Assembly (NCBI GenBank): GCA_014529385.2
Contig: CM043945.1
Coordinates: 98,434,612-98,498,611 of the forward strand
Source: Adiantum capillus-veneris
Taxonomy: Eukaryota > Streptophyta > Polypodiopsida > Polypodiales > Pteridaceae
Direction: 5' to 3'
DNA length: 64,000 bases
Each line of letters starts with the position of its first letter. Positions within the stretch are counted from its first letter, which is position 1. The position numbers and the translations under genes are program-made. This document shows positions 35,760 to 47,166 of the stretch, in pieces. The notes under the pieces are model-generated. The model worked only from the letters and a program-made list of their open reading frames with translations. It made no database searches and was not told the DNA's origin.

Positions 35760-36560
35760 TCCTCTGCAATGGCACCAAATGTGGATGAGTTTCTACCCTC
35801 ACTCTTATCTTATTGTAGAAGCGAGAACCACGAACATAGTTGTCAATCCATGGGACGAAGCTGATTCAACTAGTGCGTGGAGGCTACAAGAGGGTGTGAA
35901 CTTGGGGGATTCACCACAAAAAACTTGTCGCACCACATAAGTGCAGGGGAGGGGGGTTTCTTTACAAGTTACATAAGCATATAGATTACGTGTAGGCCCC
36001 CAATAATTTATCTCCTTAGCTGACCCAGGTCGATCACTTGTAATGATTGGTCATCGGTGTGCACTAGAACTCAACTGAATTTTGGAGAAGTTTTTTTATC
36101 AAGTCACGCATCAAATTTTGCATCAAGCCGGTCATAGATAGGGTGGAGCAGGTCAAATATTTACACCAGCTTTGGATGGGTCATAATTGGACAACTAGCC
36201 AGAGTGGAGGCTGATTGAGCACATAGTTTGAAAGTCAAACAAAGACACATTAAGGGTACATCTAGTTATCAACAGAAGTGGTTCCTTAATACAGTCACTA
36301 TGCCACACATTATTTGACTTAGTTAGAACATGTGAGACCTAAAATTTATATGTAAGATAGGGGTATGATAATTTTCTTCATTGATTGTCATATAAGCGTA
36401 GAAAGGGGGGTCATATTTCCTAATACGAGTCAAATATAGGGATTTTATCAAAATTGTCCGCTCGTAGGTGACGTCCCATTTTGTATATAGAGTGAATCCC
36501 CCGAGGGGTGTGGATCTCTTGGAAAACAATAGACAACTGCATCTAACACAAGCTATACTC
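35760..36560 (-). repeat. probable LTR and Asp-type PBS, degenerate
   Basis: On the minus strand ...catccaca is followed by TTTGGTGCCATTGCAGAGGA (complement of 35760-35779), which matches the Asp-tRNA primer site at 16 of 20 positions. The LTR would therefore start at 35780 and run right. Its far end was not found, and a DNA transposon is inserted in it at 35901-36505. Confidence 0.35.
35901..36505 (-). mobile_element. non-autonomous TIR DNA transposon, copy 2 (605 bp)
   Basis: It is inverted relative to the copy at 4188-4847 and shares its ends and internal blocks (acttacataagtgcagggg-like, ttgtaaagaaacccccc-like, agataggggtatgata and tttctacgcttat, on one strand or the other). The ends are cttgggggattcac and gtgaatcccccgag. 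The flanks gggtgtgaa and gggtgtgga (35892-35900, 36506-36514) match at 8 of 9 positions. No coding capacity. Confidence 0.85.
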
Positions 36561-36748
36561 AAATGACCTAAGTCATCAAAAGCTAGTCACTAATCAAAAA
36601 GCAAAACATGACCGTTACAGCATCAAACGATATCCAAATGTTACAAAACTTCTAGGACAAGTATAGAAGAACTAAGAACACATGTTTATGGTCTCAAATC
36701 CCACTTTTGATGAAGTGCAAAAAACACGATTATTAACAGTATTGAGAT

Positions 36749-36838
36749 TTTGACTTAGTCATTTTTGACCCCGAATGCATCCAAATGCTTAGCAATGATG
36801 CCCCAATACCCCGCCTATGCTTAGTTTGTGATTTCCTA
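36749..36838 (-). repeat. 90-bp block shared with 44161-44250
   Basis: The minus strand reads aagcataggcggggtattgg followed by ggcatcattg, aagcatttggatgcattc and gtcaaaaatgac, almost identical to the plus strand at 44161-44250. The surrounding 36506-37054 has no other recognised feature. Confidence 0.8.
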
Positions 36839-37054
36839 GCTTAAATTCCTACTTATGATGAAATGAGTCTGCGGGTCGCAACGACGCCAAAAGATACAAT
36901 TTATTGTGATATGTTTACGTCAATGTGTAAAGCCCTTACTTGTGGTTGCAATGCAACAGACAGACCTGCAATGTGACAAGCGACAAGGGAGAAGGAAGCA
37001 TGAGAAGGAGAGAAGTGAGTTTTGTTATCTCACGCTGTGTATTTCTTACACGTC

Positions 37055-38820
37055 ACTTGACCAATGAACCTCATCATCTGCTTCACTATTTTTGGAGGTG
37101 AAACCTTTAGGATTTCCTCCACTGTTCTTGGATCAACTAGTATTCCCACTTTACTGATGATATGTCCCAATAAAATTCCCCTTTTTCACAGCAAAGGTAC
37201 ATTTTGCAAGGTTTAATGACAATCTTGATTCTCTGCATTTTTAAAATCACAATATCAAATGCTTCAAGTGATCCTACTTTTCAATGAAACAGACCTTCAT
37301 GAAGGTAGTCAAGTAAGGACTAGACACCTTCATGACCCACTTCTAAAAAGTAGGTGGTACACTCTTCAGCCCAAAGTTCATGACTATGGAAGCATACACT
37401 CCCCATTCAGTTACAAAGGCTATTTATTTTACTATCCATTAGAGCATTTTGATCTAATTATATCCACTAAAACCATCCAAAAAACTATATATCTCCTCAC
37501 TAGCTATTGCATCCAACATTGTGTCATAGCATATATGGTAAAGGGAAGGAATCAATAATTGAGACATCATTTGATTTCCTGTAGTCTACACACCCCTTAA
37601 TTTCTCCATTCTTCTTTGCAACAACCACATTTGGTGATATCCAGACTACTTTTTCCACTAGGTAAATAAAACCAACTTCCAACAATTATCAATCTCTTCT
37701 TTCACTTGTTTGGCATAATTGGGGTCCATCTTGTACCTATGCTACTTCACTAGCAGTGCATCTATTTTCAAATTTATGATATGTTGGAGTATAGCTAGGT
37801 ATGGTTATTTTATGTCAGTATATGACCAAGAAAACAAATCCTTGAATTCTAATGACAAATCTTTCAATGCACTTTTAAACCAGTATCAAATTTAGTAGAT
37901 ACTTTCATTATTTTGAGGTCATCTTCATCTCCCAAATTCATATCTTCCAAGTCATATTCTCTCACTTTGGAACTCTTGGATATTTTTTCTTTAAACATCC
38001 TTTCTGCATGACTAATGGCTTCAGACACTTATTGCTCCTCTTGCAATTTTTACTCTTTAGTTGTTTTGATTGTTTTCTTCTTGATTTCTTTCAAGTTCAC
38101 TTCAGGCGACCATTTTTTATTTTCAATTGTAGTTGCAATCTTTTGCATCTACCCCAAGTATTGGGACCACTATTGCATTCCTCTAAAGGAACTCCTCTTC
38201 TTCAGCTTCCTCAATAGCTTCCCCCGTATCAATCCCTTCTACATAAAAAGGTCTGAATCCAGGTGGAATAGTCTTCTTTGGAACCATCTACCTCATGATT
38301 TTCTTCCTTATTTGTTTGATCACAATTGTATCTGCACCACATAATTTTTTCACTTTGGTTGCCCTTAGCCATGGCCTTCCCAAAATCATTTGGTAAGAAC
38401 ATGTTGACTCTTCCAGCCTTATGACAATGAAATTGACCACAAAAGTTAGTCCTACTATACTTATTGTTCAATTTTTGAGAATCCCCAAAGGTTGCACCCT
38501 TCTTTGATTAGCCATTTTGACCTTAAAAGGTGTTGGCTCCAATTTCATGAGATTCAACTTCTTACAAATTGATTCAAGAAGAATGTTGACTTCTCAACTT
38601 CTTACAGACTGATTTAGGGAGAACGTTGACTCGTCAACATCCATCCACCAACACATCTGAGAGGTAAACCTTCCCAATGGAAATATTTATTGCAAGTACT
38701 CTATAGTCTACATCCATTAATGTTGCATCTCCCAATCCATCTACTCCGAATCAATTTGACTATTTTTCCCCTTTTGCTTTCCTTTCATTTTTTTTATTTG
38801 AACTATCAGTTTTTTGGAAA
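37055..38820 (-). pseudogene. Ty3/gypsy protease and RT, Tat/Athila/Ogre-like, decayed
   Basis: Read on the minus strand. The protease region has VLVDGC (catalytic D-S-G altered), KKLNLMKLEPTPFKV, NQRRVQPLGILKN and YQMILGRPWLR. A linker EFKDLFSWSY and MDPNYAKQVKEEID lead into RT with SPNVVVAKKNGEIKGCVDYR, DSFPLP, EEIYSFLDGFSGYN, FVTEWGVY, KCTFAVKKGNFIGHI and VGILVDPRTVEEIL. The wording of these motifs is that of the non-chromodomain Tat/Athila branch. Many stops and frame changes occur, and the YxDD segment was not recognisable. A 53-bp duplication sits in the protease (38555-38640). LTRs not assigned. Confidence 0.85.
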
Positions 38821-39153
38821 AGAAAATTTACTAAAATCCAGGAGTAGTTTGAGTAGTTGACTCACCTTTACGAAAATGGGTTCTTTCAACAAAACTAGCT
38901 CTTTGTCACCAGGTAACTCCTTGGAACTATCTGCCTTCCCAAAGGAGTTTGCCTTTCCTTCTTTTGGGGTCTCCTACCTACATTTTCCCACATGCCCACC
39001 ATACATTTGCAAATTTTTTAGTGTCTTGGTTTAATTGAATTTCTTTTAGCACCCCCATTTTGATCTTATCATGGGCTTCCTAGTCAATGGGTCCTTAAGA
39101 ACTATTCCCTTGCTCTTCCTATTTTTCCTTCAATTTTCCCTTTGACCTTGTAA
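38821..39153. other. junction between two opposed retroelements
   Basis: Somewhere here the minus-strand gypsy sequence gives way to the plus-strand element that carries the 290-codon ORF. No target duplication or LTR end was found. Confidence 0.35.
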
Positions 39154-40026
39154 TTGCTAGGCTTTCCACCTCCAGCCAAAACTTACTCAATTTTGATACA
39201 TCCTGTAGAAAACAGGTTTATAATTGATCATAGATCTGACACCACAGTTCACTCGGCCCCATTGCAGTATTGTTACACGTGTAAAGCGGACACTGATGTT
39301 GGGAAAGGTTCTCCTTATATGGATGTACTACCTGGGATGACAGAGTCAAACAATGTGGATTGGGTCCACCTAGAAGCAACCATAGATACTTGGGGAAATA
39401 GGGGGACGACCTGGGTAACACCTGAGGGGGATGAAATGACCGTACCCTTAAATATGCTACAAGCAATCCATATAGCTTCTGACAAGACTCATCCTAATGT
39501 AACGAAGAAAACATACAAGTGGGTCCCTAAAGCTTCTTTAGCGACCATGGTTAGTACTAAAAAACGAAAGCCTTGTAAGAAACGTCCCACTCGCTCCAAG
39601 AAATTTAAGGAAATGTGGCGATGGATTCCTAATAAACGACTATTGGAAGCCCAAGGCTACTATCAAGGAAATGGTCAAATCTGGGTGCCAAAACATAGAT
39701 TGTGTTCTTACCTGTCACCTGACCCATGTGCACCCAATTCTGTAGCTCAAAAACAAATCGACGATCGTGGAAAGAAAAAAATCATAAAATGCTACACACC
39801 CGCTCTAGAGGTAGTTTGGGTACCGAAGAAAGAACAATTTGTTCCACCTAGCTCAGGAAGGGGGGAGCCTCATGAAGCTTCTAGCTCCTCATGTAATGCA
39901 TCCATAGAGGTAAAAGCTTGTCCACAACCTCCACCTACAATAGTGGACCTCCATAAAGCTACAAAGGAATCCACACCTCCCAGTGTTCAAGAATCACCTG
40001 ACGAACCACTTCAAAATCGATCCTAG
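39154..40026 (+). CDS. intact 290-codon ORF with W-x-P-K motifs, 3' end of an LTR element
   Basis: The longest undisturbed frame outside gag-pol. From ATG 39154 to TAG 40024-40026 there is no stop. Features: a possible metal-binding pair CYTCKAD near residue 40; segments rich in Asp and Trp; repeated tryptophan motifs KWVPK, RWIPN, IWVPK and VWVPK spread over residues 120-230; a basic stretch KKRKPCKKRPTRSKK near 136-150; and a Pro/Ser-rich tail. No signal peptide or membrane helix is evident. The polypurine tract and LTR begin 140 bp after the stop, so it sits where env-like or other extra ORFs lie in some plant retrotransposons. The family is unknown to me. It could also be a gag-like ORF of a non-autonomous element. 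Confidence 0.6.
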   Translation: MLGFPPPAKTYSILIHPVENRFIIDHRSDTTVHSAPLQYCYTCKADTDVGKGSPYMDVLPGMTESNNVDWVHLEATIDTWGNRGTTWVTPEGDEMTVPLNMLQAIHIASDKTHPNVTKKTYKWVPKASLATMVSTKKRKPCKKRPTRSKKFKEMWRWIPNKRLLEAQGYYQGNGQIWVPKHRLCSYLSPDPCAPNSVAQKQIDDRGKKKIIKCYTPALEVVWVPKKEQFVPPSSGRGEPHEASSSSCNASIEVKACPQPPPTIVDLHKATKESTPPSVQESPDEPLQNRS

Positions 40027-40164
40027 GAGAGTAACTTACCACCCTTGCAACTCGATGAGGCACCTAAGGTAATAGAAAACTACTGGCAAAAATCCTCACC
40101 TATTACCAACTGGAACAATTGGTTTCAAAGTGTGACGAGCACATTTCAAACGATATGATCTACC

Positions 40165-40179
40165 AAAGGAAGGGGGGAG
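40165..40179 (+). promoter_or_regulatory. polypurine tract
   Basis: aaaggaaggggggag ends exactly where the LTR's TG begins. Confidence 0.85.
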
Positions 40180-40644
40180 TGTTTGCTGACAGTCATCATT
40201 CACTTGCTTCCCTCTCGACCCACCTCCTTGACCTCTCAATCTCCCAATGTTAGGGAATGTACATATAAAGCCTTATACTCACAAAAAAGAAAAATAATAA
40301 AGAGAAAGAGAAATTAGCAAACGAGTATGCACAATAAAAGTCAAAACATTGACCCAGACCTACACATTCACATCCAGTACACAGAAACAGAAACCTATAT
40401 CATCAAACACCTTTGATCCTCATCACTCGAGTGGAGGGTAGGTAGAATTAGTACGATAGGAATGTTTCTGTTTTAGATTTGAGTGATTAGCAAAGTTCCT
40501 TTTTTCCCACTAATGTGCCTCCTAGAGGTATTCTTTGTGTTTCTTAGTGTGTACAGGAACGTGTTGCTGTTGTTAGGATTTGGACCTTCATGGAATATTT
40601 CTCTCATTCACACTTCAAATCAAGCGTGACAATAAACACAAACA
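40180..40644 (+). repeat. 3' LTR of the ORF-bearing element (465 bp)
   Basis: It begins TGTTTGCTGACAG after the polypurine tract and ends ..aaacacaaaca, giving the short inverted ends TGTTTG/CAAACA. The 5' LTR is not in the window, so the element is 5'-truncated near 39130. Confidence 0.65.
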
Positions 40645-41475
40645 GGTGTTTCTTGTCCATTAGCATTGTCCCTTATCTTTTTTTCATCCATGTTTGTCTG
40701 CTTTGATTGTGATTGGTAGCATAATATTCAGCGCATTTTCTTAGTACCAAACATTAAATTCAATGTAATTTTTTGTCATAATCACTTGTCTATATTTGAA
40801 AATCAAGCAGTCCAACTAAGCTAGTTTGACCAAGTTAGTTGTTACAGATCTTCTCTTAATACCATGGGGAATGTCTTCCTAATAATCAATGGTTACTTAG
40901 GTTCTTAATCCGATTTAGGCAGCATTGTGTGAAATTTACTAGGGCTTTCTAGTGGGCTTAGTCCCTATTGACGTTTAGCTTAAAGTATTATAAAGGGAGT
41001 TTACTAGTGTGATGAGCCTGGGGAGGTGTAACAATGTTATATGACCCCCCAAAGTTACAAATTAAAATGCTGAAAACGAGAATAAAATTAAAAAAAATCA
41101 AAGTGCCACAATGTAAAATCTTAAGCTGGAAGAGAAATCTCTGCTTGATTGAGTACTTCACTCACATGTATCGCCTATGGTACTAGAGCCCTAGAGGTTC
41201 CCAGTGTGGGCGCTTTTTTTTGAAAAGCAAAAAACCCAAGGCGTACAAAATAAGCACACACATCAAAATTGAATCATTGTGAAAAGAATTTGGGGGATCA
41301 AAGAAAAAGTAATCAGTCAGGCGATGATTTCATGAGAAATTCCTTTTATCGTAGCTTAACTACAAGGTCTTCTAGGTATAGCCTCTAGCCAGCCCTCGGA
41401 CATGAAATACTTGGCTCTCGTGATTAAACAACTTAATTGACTAGAGAAAATTGAGAATCTTGCCCATGGTATTAA
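40645..41475. other. stretch with no recognised gene
   Basis: AT-rich, no open frame with a known motif. It ends at the TTAA target of the next element. Confidence 0.4.
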
Positions 41476-42812
41476 CACTAGAATGGTAACAAGACACTTT
41501 TATGTCCTTGGACACTTTTGTGTCCTGTTAAGTGACCATTTTTCTTGAATTATTTGAAGAGTATGAAAATGAATTTCTAGGTGCTATATATCCACAAAGT
41601 TGCCTTATGAGCTGAAAAAAACTTGACTTTTTTTTTGGAGTATCTATTTCACCACTAACTTTACTCTTGCACAACATTTTTGAACCTAAACTGTGTGAAA
41701 AAACGGGTCTTGTTTTTGGCTTTTTTCAATTTTTTGCAACTATACCACTATAAACTTCATATTTATGAGTTTTAGATTGCTAGAGGATATGCCTTCATAG
41801 TTGTCAACATGTTTTGATGCTTGTAGAGAGAGCTAAGTGTTAAAATTGAAAGTTATGACCAACTTACAAGAATTGCATAATCCTGTTTTTTGGCCAAAAT
41901 TAGCACTTTTATGACTTTTTTGGTGGATTTCTTGATATTCAAATTCAATTTTGATCGTGTAAGTGTAATGTATAACATAAAGCTAATCTTCCTTGAGTTT
42001 TGGGGGACCTAATATGCTATATAGCATAGTATATGATGATGGTTGAGTTTTTTGATTGCTAAAGAATACAAAACATTTTAGAGTAGCAAGTATAACTTTC
42101 TCAATATTGCTAGTTTCTTAGGCCAATTGTGTGTATTTTGTAGATAGTAACCATATCTTATCATAAACTACAAACTTGGCTAGATATTGAGTAGTTTCTA
42201 TGGGTTTCTAGAGGTCATAATGCTAAACCTAGTTTTTTCATGTTTGCTGTATTTATCACTTTATCATTGCCCCCAAGGTTCCACTTAGTAAGAGATCCAT
42301 TATCCTTTTGACATGCTCCATGGCTCCTTTTGGATCCAAAGGCCCAACGGGAACTAAGAAAACATGTATATAATATTTGTATTGCGCGTGACTATAGAAA
42401 CTTTGATGATAGGTCCGCAGAATGGCAAAAATGCAACTTTTTTGTACCTATTTTTTTGCCCCAAAAAAAATTGGTGAGGTAAAAGCAACCATATGTTTTG
42501 ATCACCAACCCATTGAAATTAACGGGGCATTTTATCTCATGTCCTACAAAAATCCCCACTCTTATTTATATGCAATCAACCGTAAGAAATGCTGTTTTGG
42601 GCAAAATGCACTGGTCTATCAACTTTGGAGGCTTGTAGTGACCAAGGGATGAGAAATATTACAAGTTTCTCATTTTTCCCATATGTAGTAGTTCTTGAAC
42701 TATAAGCTCATGAAAGGATTTCTCAAAATGAGTGGATCTACTATGGTTTTGTAAATTTTTCCCAAAACCCTGAAAGGACACTTTTATGTCCTCTTAGGTT
42801 ACTAGTCTAGTG
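41476..42812 (+). mobile_element. TTAA-flanked TIR element, complete copy (1337 bp)
   Basis: The ends are CACTAGAATGGTAAC and, reversed, CACTAGACTAGTAAC (13 of 15 matching), with TTAA on both sides (41472-41475 and 42813-42816). Both ends carry the subterminal motif gacacttttatgtcc. A TTAA target duplication points to the piggyBac type. A CACTA-type reading would need an identical 3-bp duplication, and the flanks (TAA left, TTA right) do not give one. No transposase frame is visible; a 76-codon frame at 42422-42652 shares its end with the other copy. Confidence 0.78.
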
Positions 42813-43119
42813 TTAATAGTCAACTTTTAGTGCCTTTCGACCGTTAAATTAGCGACCCCAGACTTGTTTAGTTTTTTACCTTTACAATTGTTTATGCGTT
42901 TGATTATATTCAATTTAATGTTTATTGCTAAAAAATGGTTTAAAAATCTATTACCAATCAAATTGTCTGCCTACAACTGCATATGCTTAATTCTATATGA
43001 GAATGCAATTACTGTGCCAATGTTGTTTGATTTTGCAGTGACTGAAGAAGGCTAAGGACATTCATCTCAAATGCTCTTCCACCTCGATGAATGAGCTTCA
43101 ACTCAATAGCTTCCGAGGA
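42813..43119. other. short stretch, nothing recognised
   Basis: It includes ttgattttgcag (43029-43040), a splice-acceptor-like site, but no supported exon. Confidence 0.3.
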
Positions 43120-43709
43120 TGGAATCTACATCAGGAAGGGGGGCATGCTAACCCTTACGGCTCATGGACACCATATCACCGGCAGATGTTGTATTATTTA
43201 CTTGGTAGAGTCAAGTATCAGGCTAGTCGGTCCAATAGGAAAAGGGTAAGAGTGATCGCCGATGAGAGACACACTCTAACTGGAACATTCAAGGGATTAG
43301 TTGGCTAAGCATGGGCACCCATGTGTGAATGGGGTGAGCTCATATAAAAGTCAACTAAACCTAAAATTCACTCATTCTCTCATTTGTGCAATTGAAGAGT
43401 GCTCTTGCTCCATCTCCATCTTCTTCTTCTTCATCTCCTTGTGTGTGTGTATGCATGAGAGAGAGAGAGTGTGCGATCGAGCATTGCGGCGGCACGACGG
43501 CGGTGAGGCGGTTGAGCACCGCGTAGCAGCGTCTCCCTCTTCTTCGCGACGAGGAATCCTCCACAAAGCAAGCGTAGAGCGGTAAGTGAAACACCATCTC
43601 CATCTTTGAGCTTACTAGTTTAGGCTTGTTGTGTGCTTGGAGCCATTTGTGGCTTGCACACAGTGTATCGGCAAGTTCCTTGCATTGACACGTGCGACAT
43701 ATGCACACA
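43120..43709 (+). repeat. LTR B, inverted copy of LTR A (590 bp)
   Basis: Plus-strand orientation, TGGAATCTACATCAGG to ..ATGCACACA. It matches the reverse complement of 20302-20898 throughout, including the CT/GA microsatellite and GC-rich block. No PBS follows, so it is a 3' or solo LTR. The 5-bp flanks (gagga, agaat) do not match. Confidence 0.85.
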
Positions 43710-43844
43710 AGAATCATCTCCAACACCATTCAAATATTTCCACAGATCATCATAGCTCAGTTTCAGTAAAGAAGATCAAAATTGCAGACACCCATGAAGC
43801 AATAAGAAGTCCAAAGATCCAGACATTGCCAGCTAAATCAGCTA

Positions 43845-44456
43845 ATGAAAGTCAGATTGGAAAATAGAGTCTCAAGCCACCCTCCACAGAGACACATTTA
43901 CATCAAGACGAGACCAATGAGAATAGTTGTAGTTCTCAGTTGTACAAAAGGAGCAAGTGTCAGATGTGATTCTGTACTGGATAAAGAAGCAAAGTGCAAT
44001 ATGGTTGTAGATAGCATCCAAAGAACACTCAAGATCACTCCAAGAAAACATATAAAGGTACCATTAATGGTAGATTTAGAGTTGAAGAAGTCACAAGAAT
44101 CAAAGAAAAATATTGCATACAAAGGTAAAGCTAAAGTGGACCTTCCACTAATCAACACAAAAGGAAAATCACAAAATAAGCATAGGCGGGGTATTGGGGC
44201 ATCATTGGTAAGCATTTGGATGCATTCAGGGTCAAAAATGACTAGGTCAAAAGTCTCCTATGGCCTATCTGGCCCTCTTATTCTCTTTTTCCCAGGTCGC
44301 AGGCAGCTGGATATTTGGCCGACCAGCCTGTTAGGAGATGTATATGCAGGGGGTGGCGTACACAGAGGTAGTATGTCTGCACAGCCCAGGTCCAGCAGGG
44401 CGCCCCTAGTGGGCAGCCCTAGGACTTTGATATGTGTTTCTGTGCCAGCCATTTAG
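43845..44456 (+). CDS. 203-codon ORF, unrecognised
   Basis: An open frame from ATG 43845 to TAG 44454-44456, basic and Lys-rich in its middle (KSQESKKNIAYKGKAKVD). Its last third overlaps the 90-bp block (HRRGIGASLVSIWMHSGSKM) also found at 36749-36838, so at least that part is repetitive DNA. An earlier in-frame ATG could also serve. No domain recognised. The frame may be a remnant of a retroelement or a chance ORF. Confidence 0.3.
   Translation: MKVRLENRVSSHPPQRHIYIKTRPMRIVVVLSCTKGASVRCDSVLDKEAKCNMVVDSIQRTLKITPRKHIKVPLMVDLELKKSQESKKNIAYKGKAKVDLPLINTKGKSQNKHRRGIGASLVSIWMHSGSKMTRSKVSYGLSGPLILFFPGRRQLDIWPTSLLGDVYAGGGVHRGSMSAQPRSSRAPLVGSPRTLICVSVPAI
44161..44250 (+). repeat. 90-bp block shared with 36749-36838
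   Basis: Near-identical in opposite orientation to the other copy. Confidence 0.8.
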
Positions 44457-44714
44457 GGGGTAGATTTGCGTTTTGCAGCTCCTTCCCCTAGCGTTTTTGG
44501 TGGGCGGCAGATCTGCGTTTTATAGGCAGATGTAAGTGGCTGAGGTGCAGGTTCTTGGCGATGGACAACATTTCTACTCCTTCCGGATTTCCCCTCACGG
44601 CAGCCGATTCTGTGGGCATCGTAGTTAGAGGCAAACACTCTTCCTCGTGTGCAGGCGTAGGAGAGTAGAGATCCCCATTTCTCTAGGGGGCAGCCACACC
44701 GGTAGTCTTGAGGC

Positions 44715-45380
<666 letters not shown>

Positions 45381-46196
45381 TGTGCTTAGGCTGCCATGAG
45401 AATATGTTGCGGAGTTCGTCGAGGAGGAACTGCAGATACTCTGTAAAGCAAGAAGTGCCATCTTGTCCCATCTGTTTGGGAAGGGATAAGTGTGATTTCA
45501 GAAAAGGAGATGCCTAAAGCTTTGATACCACTGTATTAGAAGGGCACCACCACACCGCCAACTGAAAGAATAAACATGATCATACTTTTAGCACTTCAAA
45601 ACAATTTTACTGAGAGGGGGAGAGAAACAAAAATCCACTCGAGAGACACGGAGCGGCGGAGTTCCACTCCAAGAGTGCACTGGCCCCAAAACCCTAGCAC
45701 CCCTTTCGGTATTTCAGGTTACAAGTGTTGGGTATTCTTCTGCTTCCTGCAATATGGAATGCTAGAAGGAGACCCGCCTTTACATACATTGTGCTTAGGC
45801 TGCCACGAGAATATGTTCGGAGTTCGTCGAGGAGGAACTGCAGATACTCTGTAAAGCAAGAAGTGCCATCTTGTCCCATCTGTTTGGGAAGGGATAAGTG
45901 TGATTTCAGAAAAGGAGATGCCTAAAGCTTTGATACCACTGTATTAGAAGGGCACCACCACACCGCCAATTGAAAGAATAAACATGATCATACTTTTAGC
46001 ACTTCAAAACAATTTTACTGAGAGGGGGAGAGAAACAAAAATCCACTCGAGAGACACGGAGTGGCGGAGTTCCACTCCAAGAGTGCACTGGCCCCAAAAC
46101 CCTAGCACCCCTTTCGGTATTTCAGGTTACAAGTGTTGGGTATTCTTGTGCTTCCTGCAATATGGAATGCTAGAAGGAGACCCGCCTTTACATATT
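45381..46196 (-). repeat. 409-bp tandem duplication carrying PBS and LTR-like segment
   Basis: 45381-45789 and 45790-46196 are almost identical. On the minus strand each has a segment of about 257 bp with TGTATG...AATACA ends (45532-45788 in the first), then one base and TGGTATCAAAGC, a Met-type primer site. About 150 bp of leader follows, with a short frame (GQDGTSCFTEYLQFLLDELR). The pattern is LTR-leader-LTR-leader, as in a miniature (TRIM-like) element or a recombination product of a larger one. Confidence 0.72.
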
Positions 46197-47166
46197 TGAA
46201 GTCCCTTGGCCTTGAAAAGCACAGCTATGAAAAACTTTCATCCCGAGAAGTAACATGATCCAAAAACTGGCGCTCAAAAAGCAGGCCAACAATTTGCGGA
46301 AACCCGTACACACTGCCACGTCATCATCCTTCCGCGTTTTTAGGGTTCTACCATATGGTTTGTCACGTCATCAACCTTTCGCAATTGTCGGTGGATCCGT
46401 ATAGGATACCACGTCAGCACTTTAACTAGGCCAATTGTCCACACACTGGTCTTCTTTAGTGGCTCTAACCCCCATGGGGCCTTGCCACGGCACCAACTTG
46501 TGACACTCATAATGTGCGATTAGAATTGATAAATCATAGCACACGTGAGATTTTCATGGGTGAGTAGGAGAAGAGGTTTATTCCCCTAATGAATGAGTTG
46601 CATAATCAGGTCTTTTGGCATACTGTCCTTGAAAACATGCTGCTATCCTGAGAGCTAGCTGCTAATGGAAGTGTCAAATACAGAGTGTTATTGTCAATGT
46701 AGCTTTTGCACTCAGCTCTAGCGAGACTAGGATTCTGCAACTCTGAACTCTCCATATGTTTTATTATAGCTAACGTGTTTAACTTAACATTAGTTATCTT
46801 GACTACATGAAGAAAAACAAATGAATGTGTACATGCCAACATGATGCAATATATCCATATTCCTGTGCCAACCAAAGCCGAAAGTCTAGGAGAGTACATA
46901 TTAGCTACGGCGCACGAGCTGTTTGTTCTTGATCATGGAGTCCTTGCTTTTCATTACGTGTACTTTGATGGGCACGTATCATTTTGCTGCTTGTGTAGGC
47001 ACCTCTGATGATCCATCTTAGGATGCTAGAGGTTTTAATTTGATTTAACCTTAGAGCTTGAAGCACATGCCATTTCACATTTTGCTAGCCTTTGTAGATT
47101 TTAGTACAGATTTTGGTGAGTCGTTTGTTAATACAATCACATAAAAAAATAATTTTTGTTTATCAG
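46197..47166. other. stretch with no recognised exon
   Basis: Lies upstream of the CBM48-like fragment and may be intron or flank of that gene. It ends in a T-rich acceptor, tttttgtttatcag (47153-47166). Confidence 0.35.

Noticed and set aside
35800-36560. A frame reading NPWDEADST...GVDLLENNRQ that becomes continuous if the DNA transposon is removed
   Set aside because: The host sequence looks like an LTR on the opposite strand (PBS-like site next to it). A 50-codon frame is not enough to claim a gene.
36878-36890. A further Asp-PBS-like site (TTGGCGTCGTTGC on the minus strand)
   Set aside because: Only 11 of 12 core bases match, the rest of the primer site does not, and no LTR end lies beside it; a chance match is quite likely in 64 kb.
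41476-42812. Classical CACTA (En/Spm) element
   Set aside because: Termini begin CACTA, but the flanks are TAA and TTA rather than an identical 3-bp duplication, while TTAA is identical on both sides and the empty site has one TTAA.
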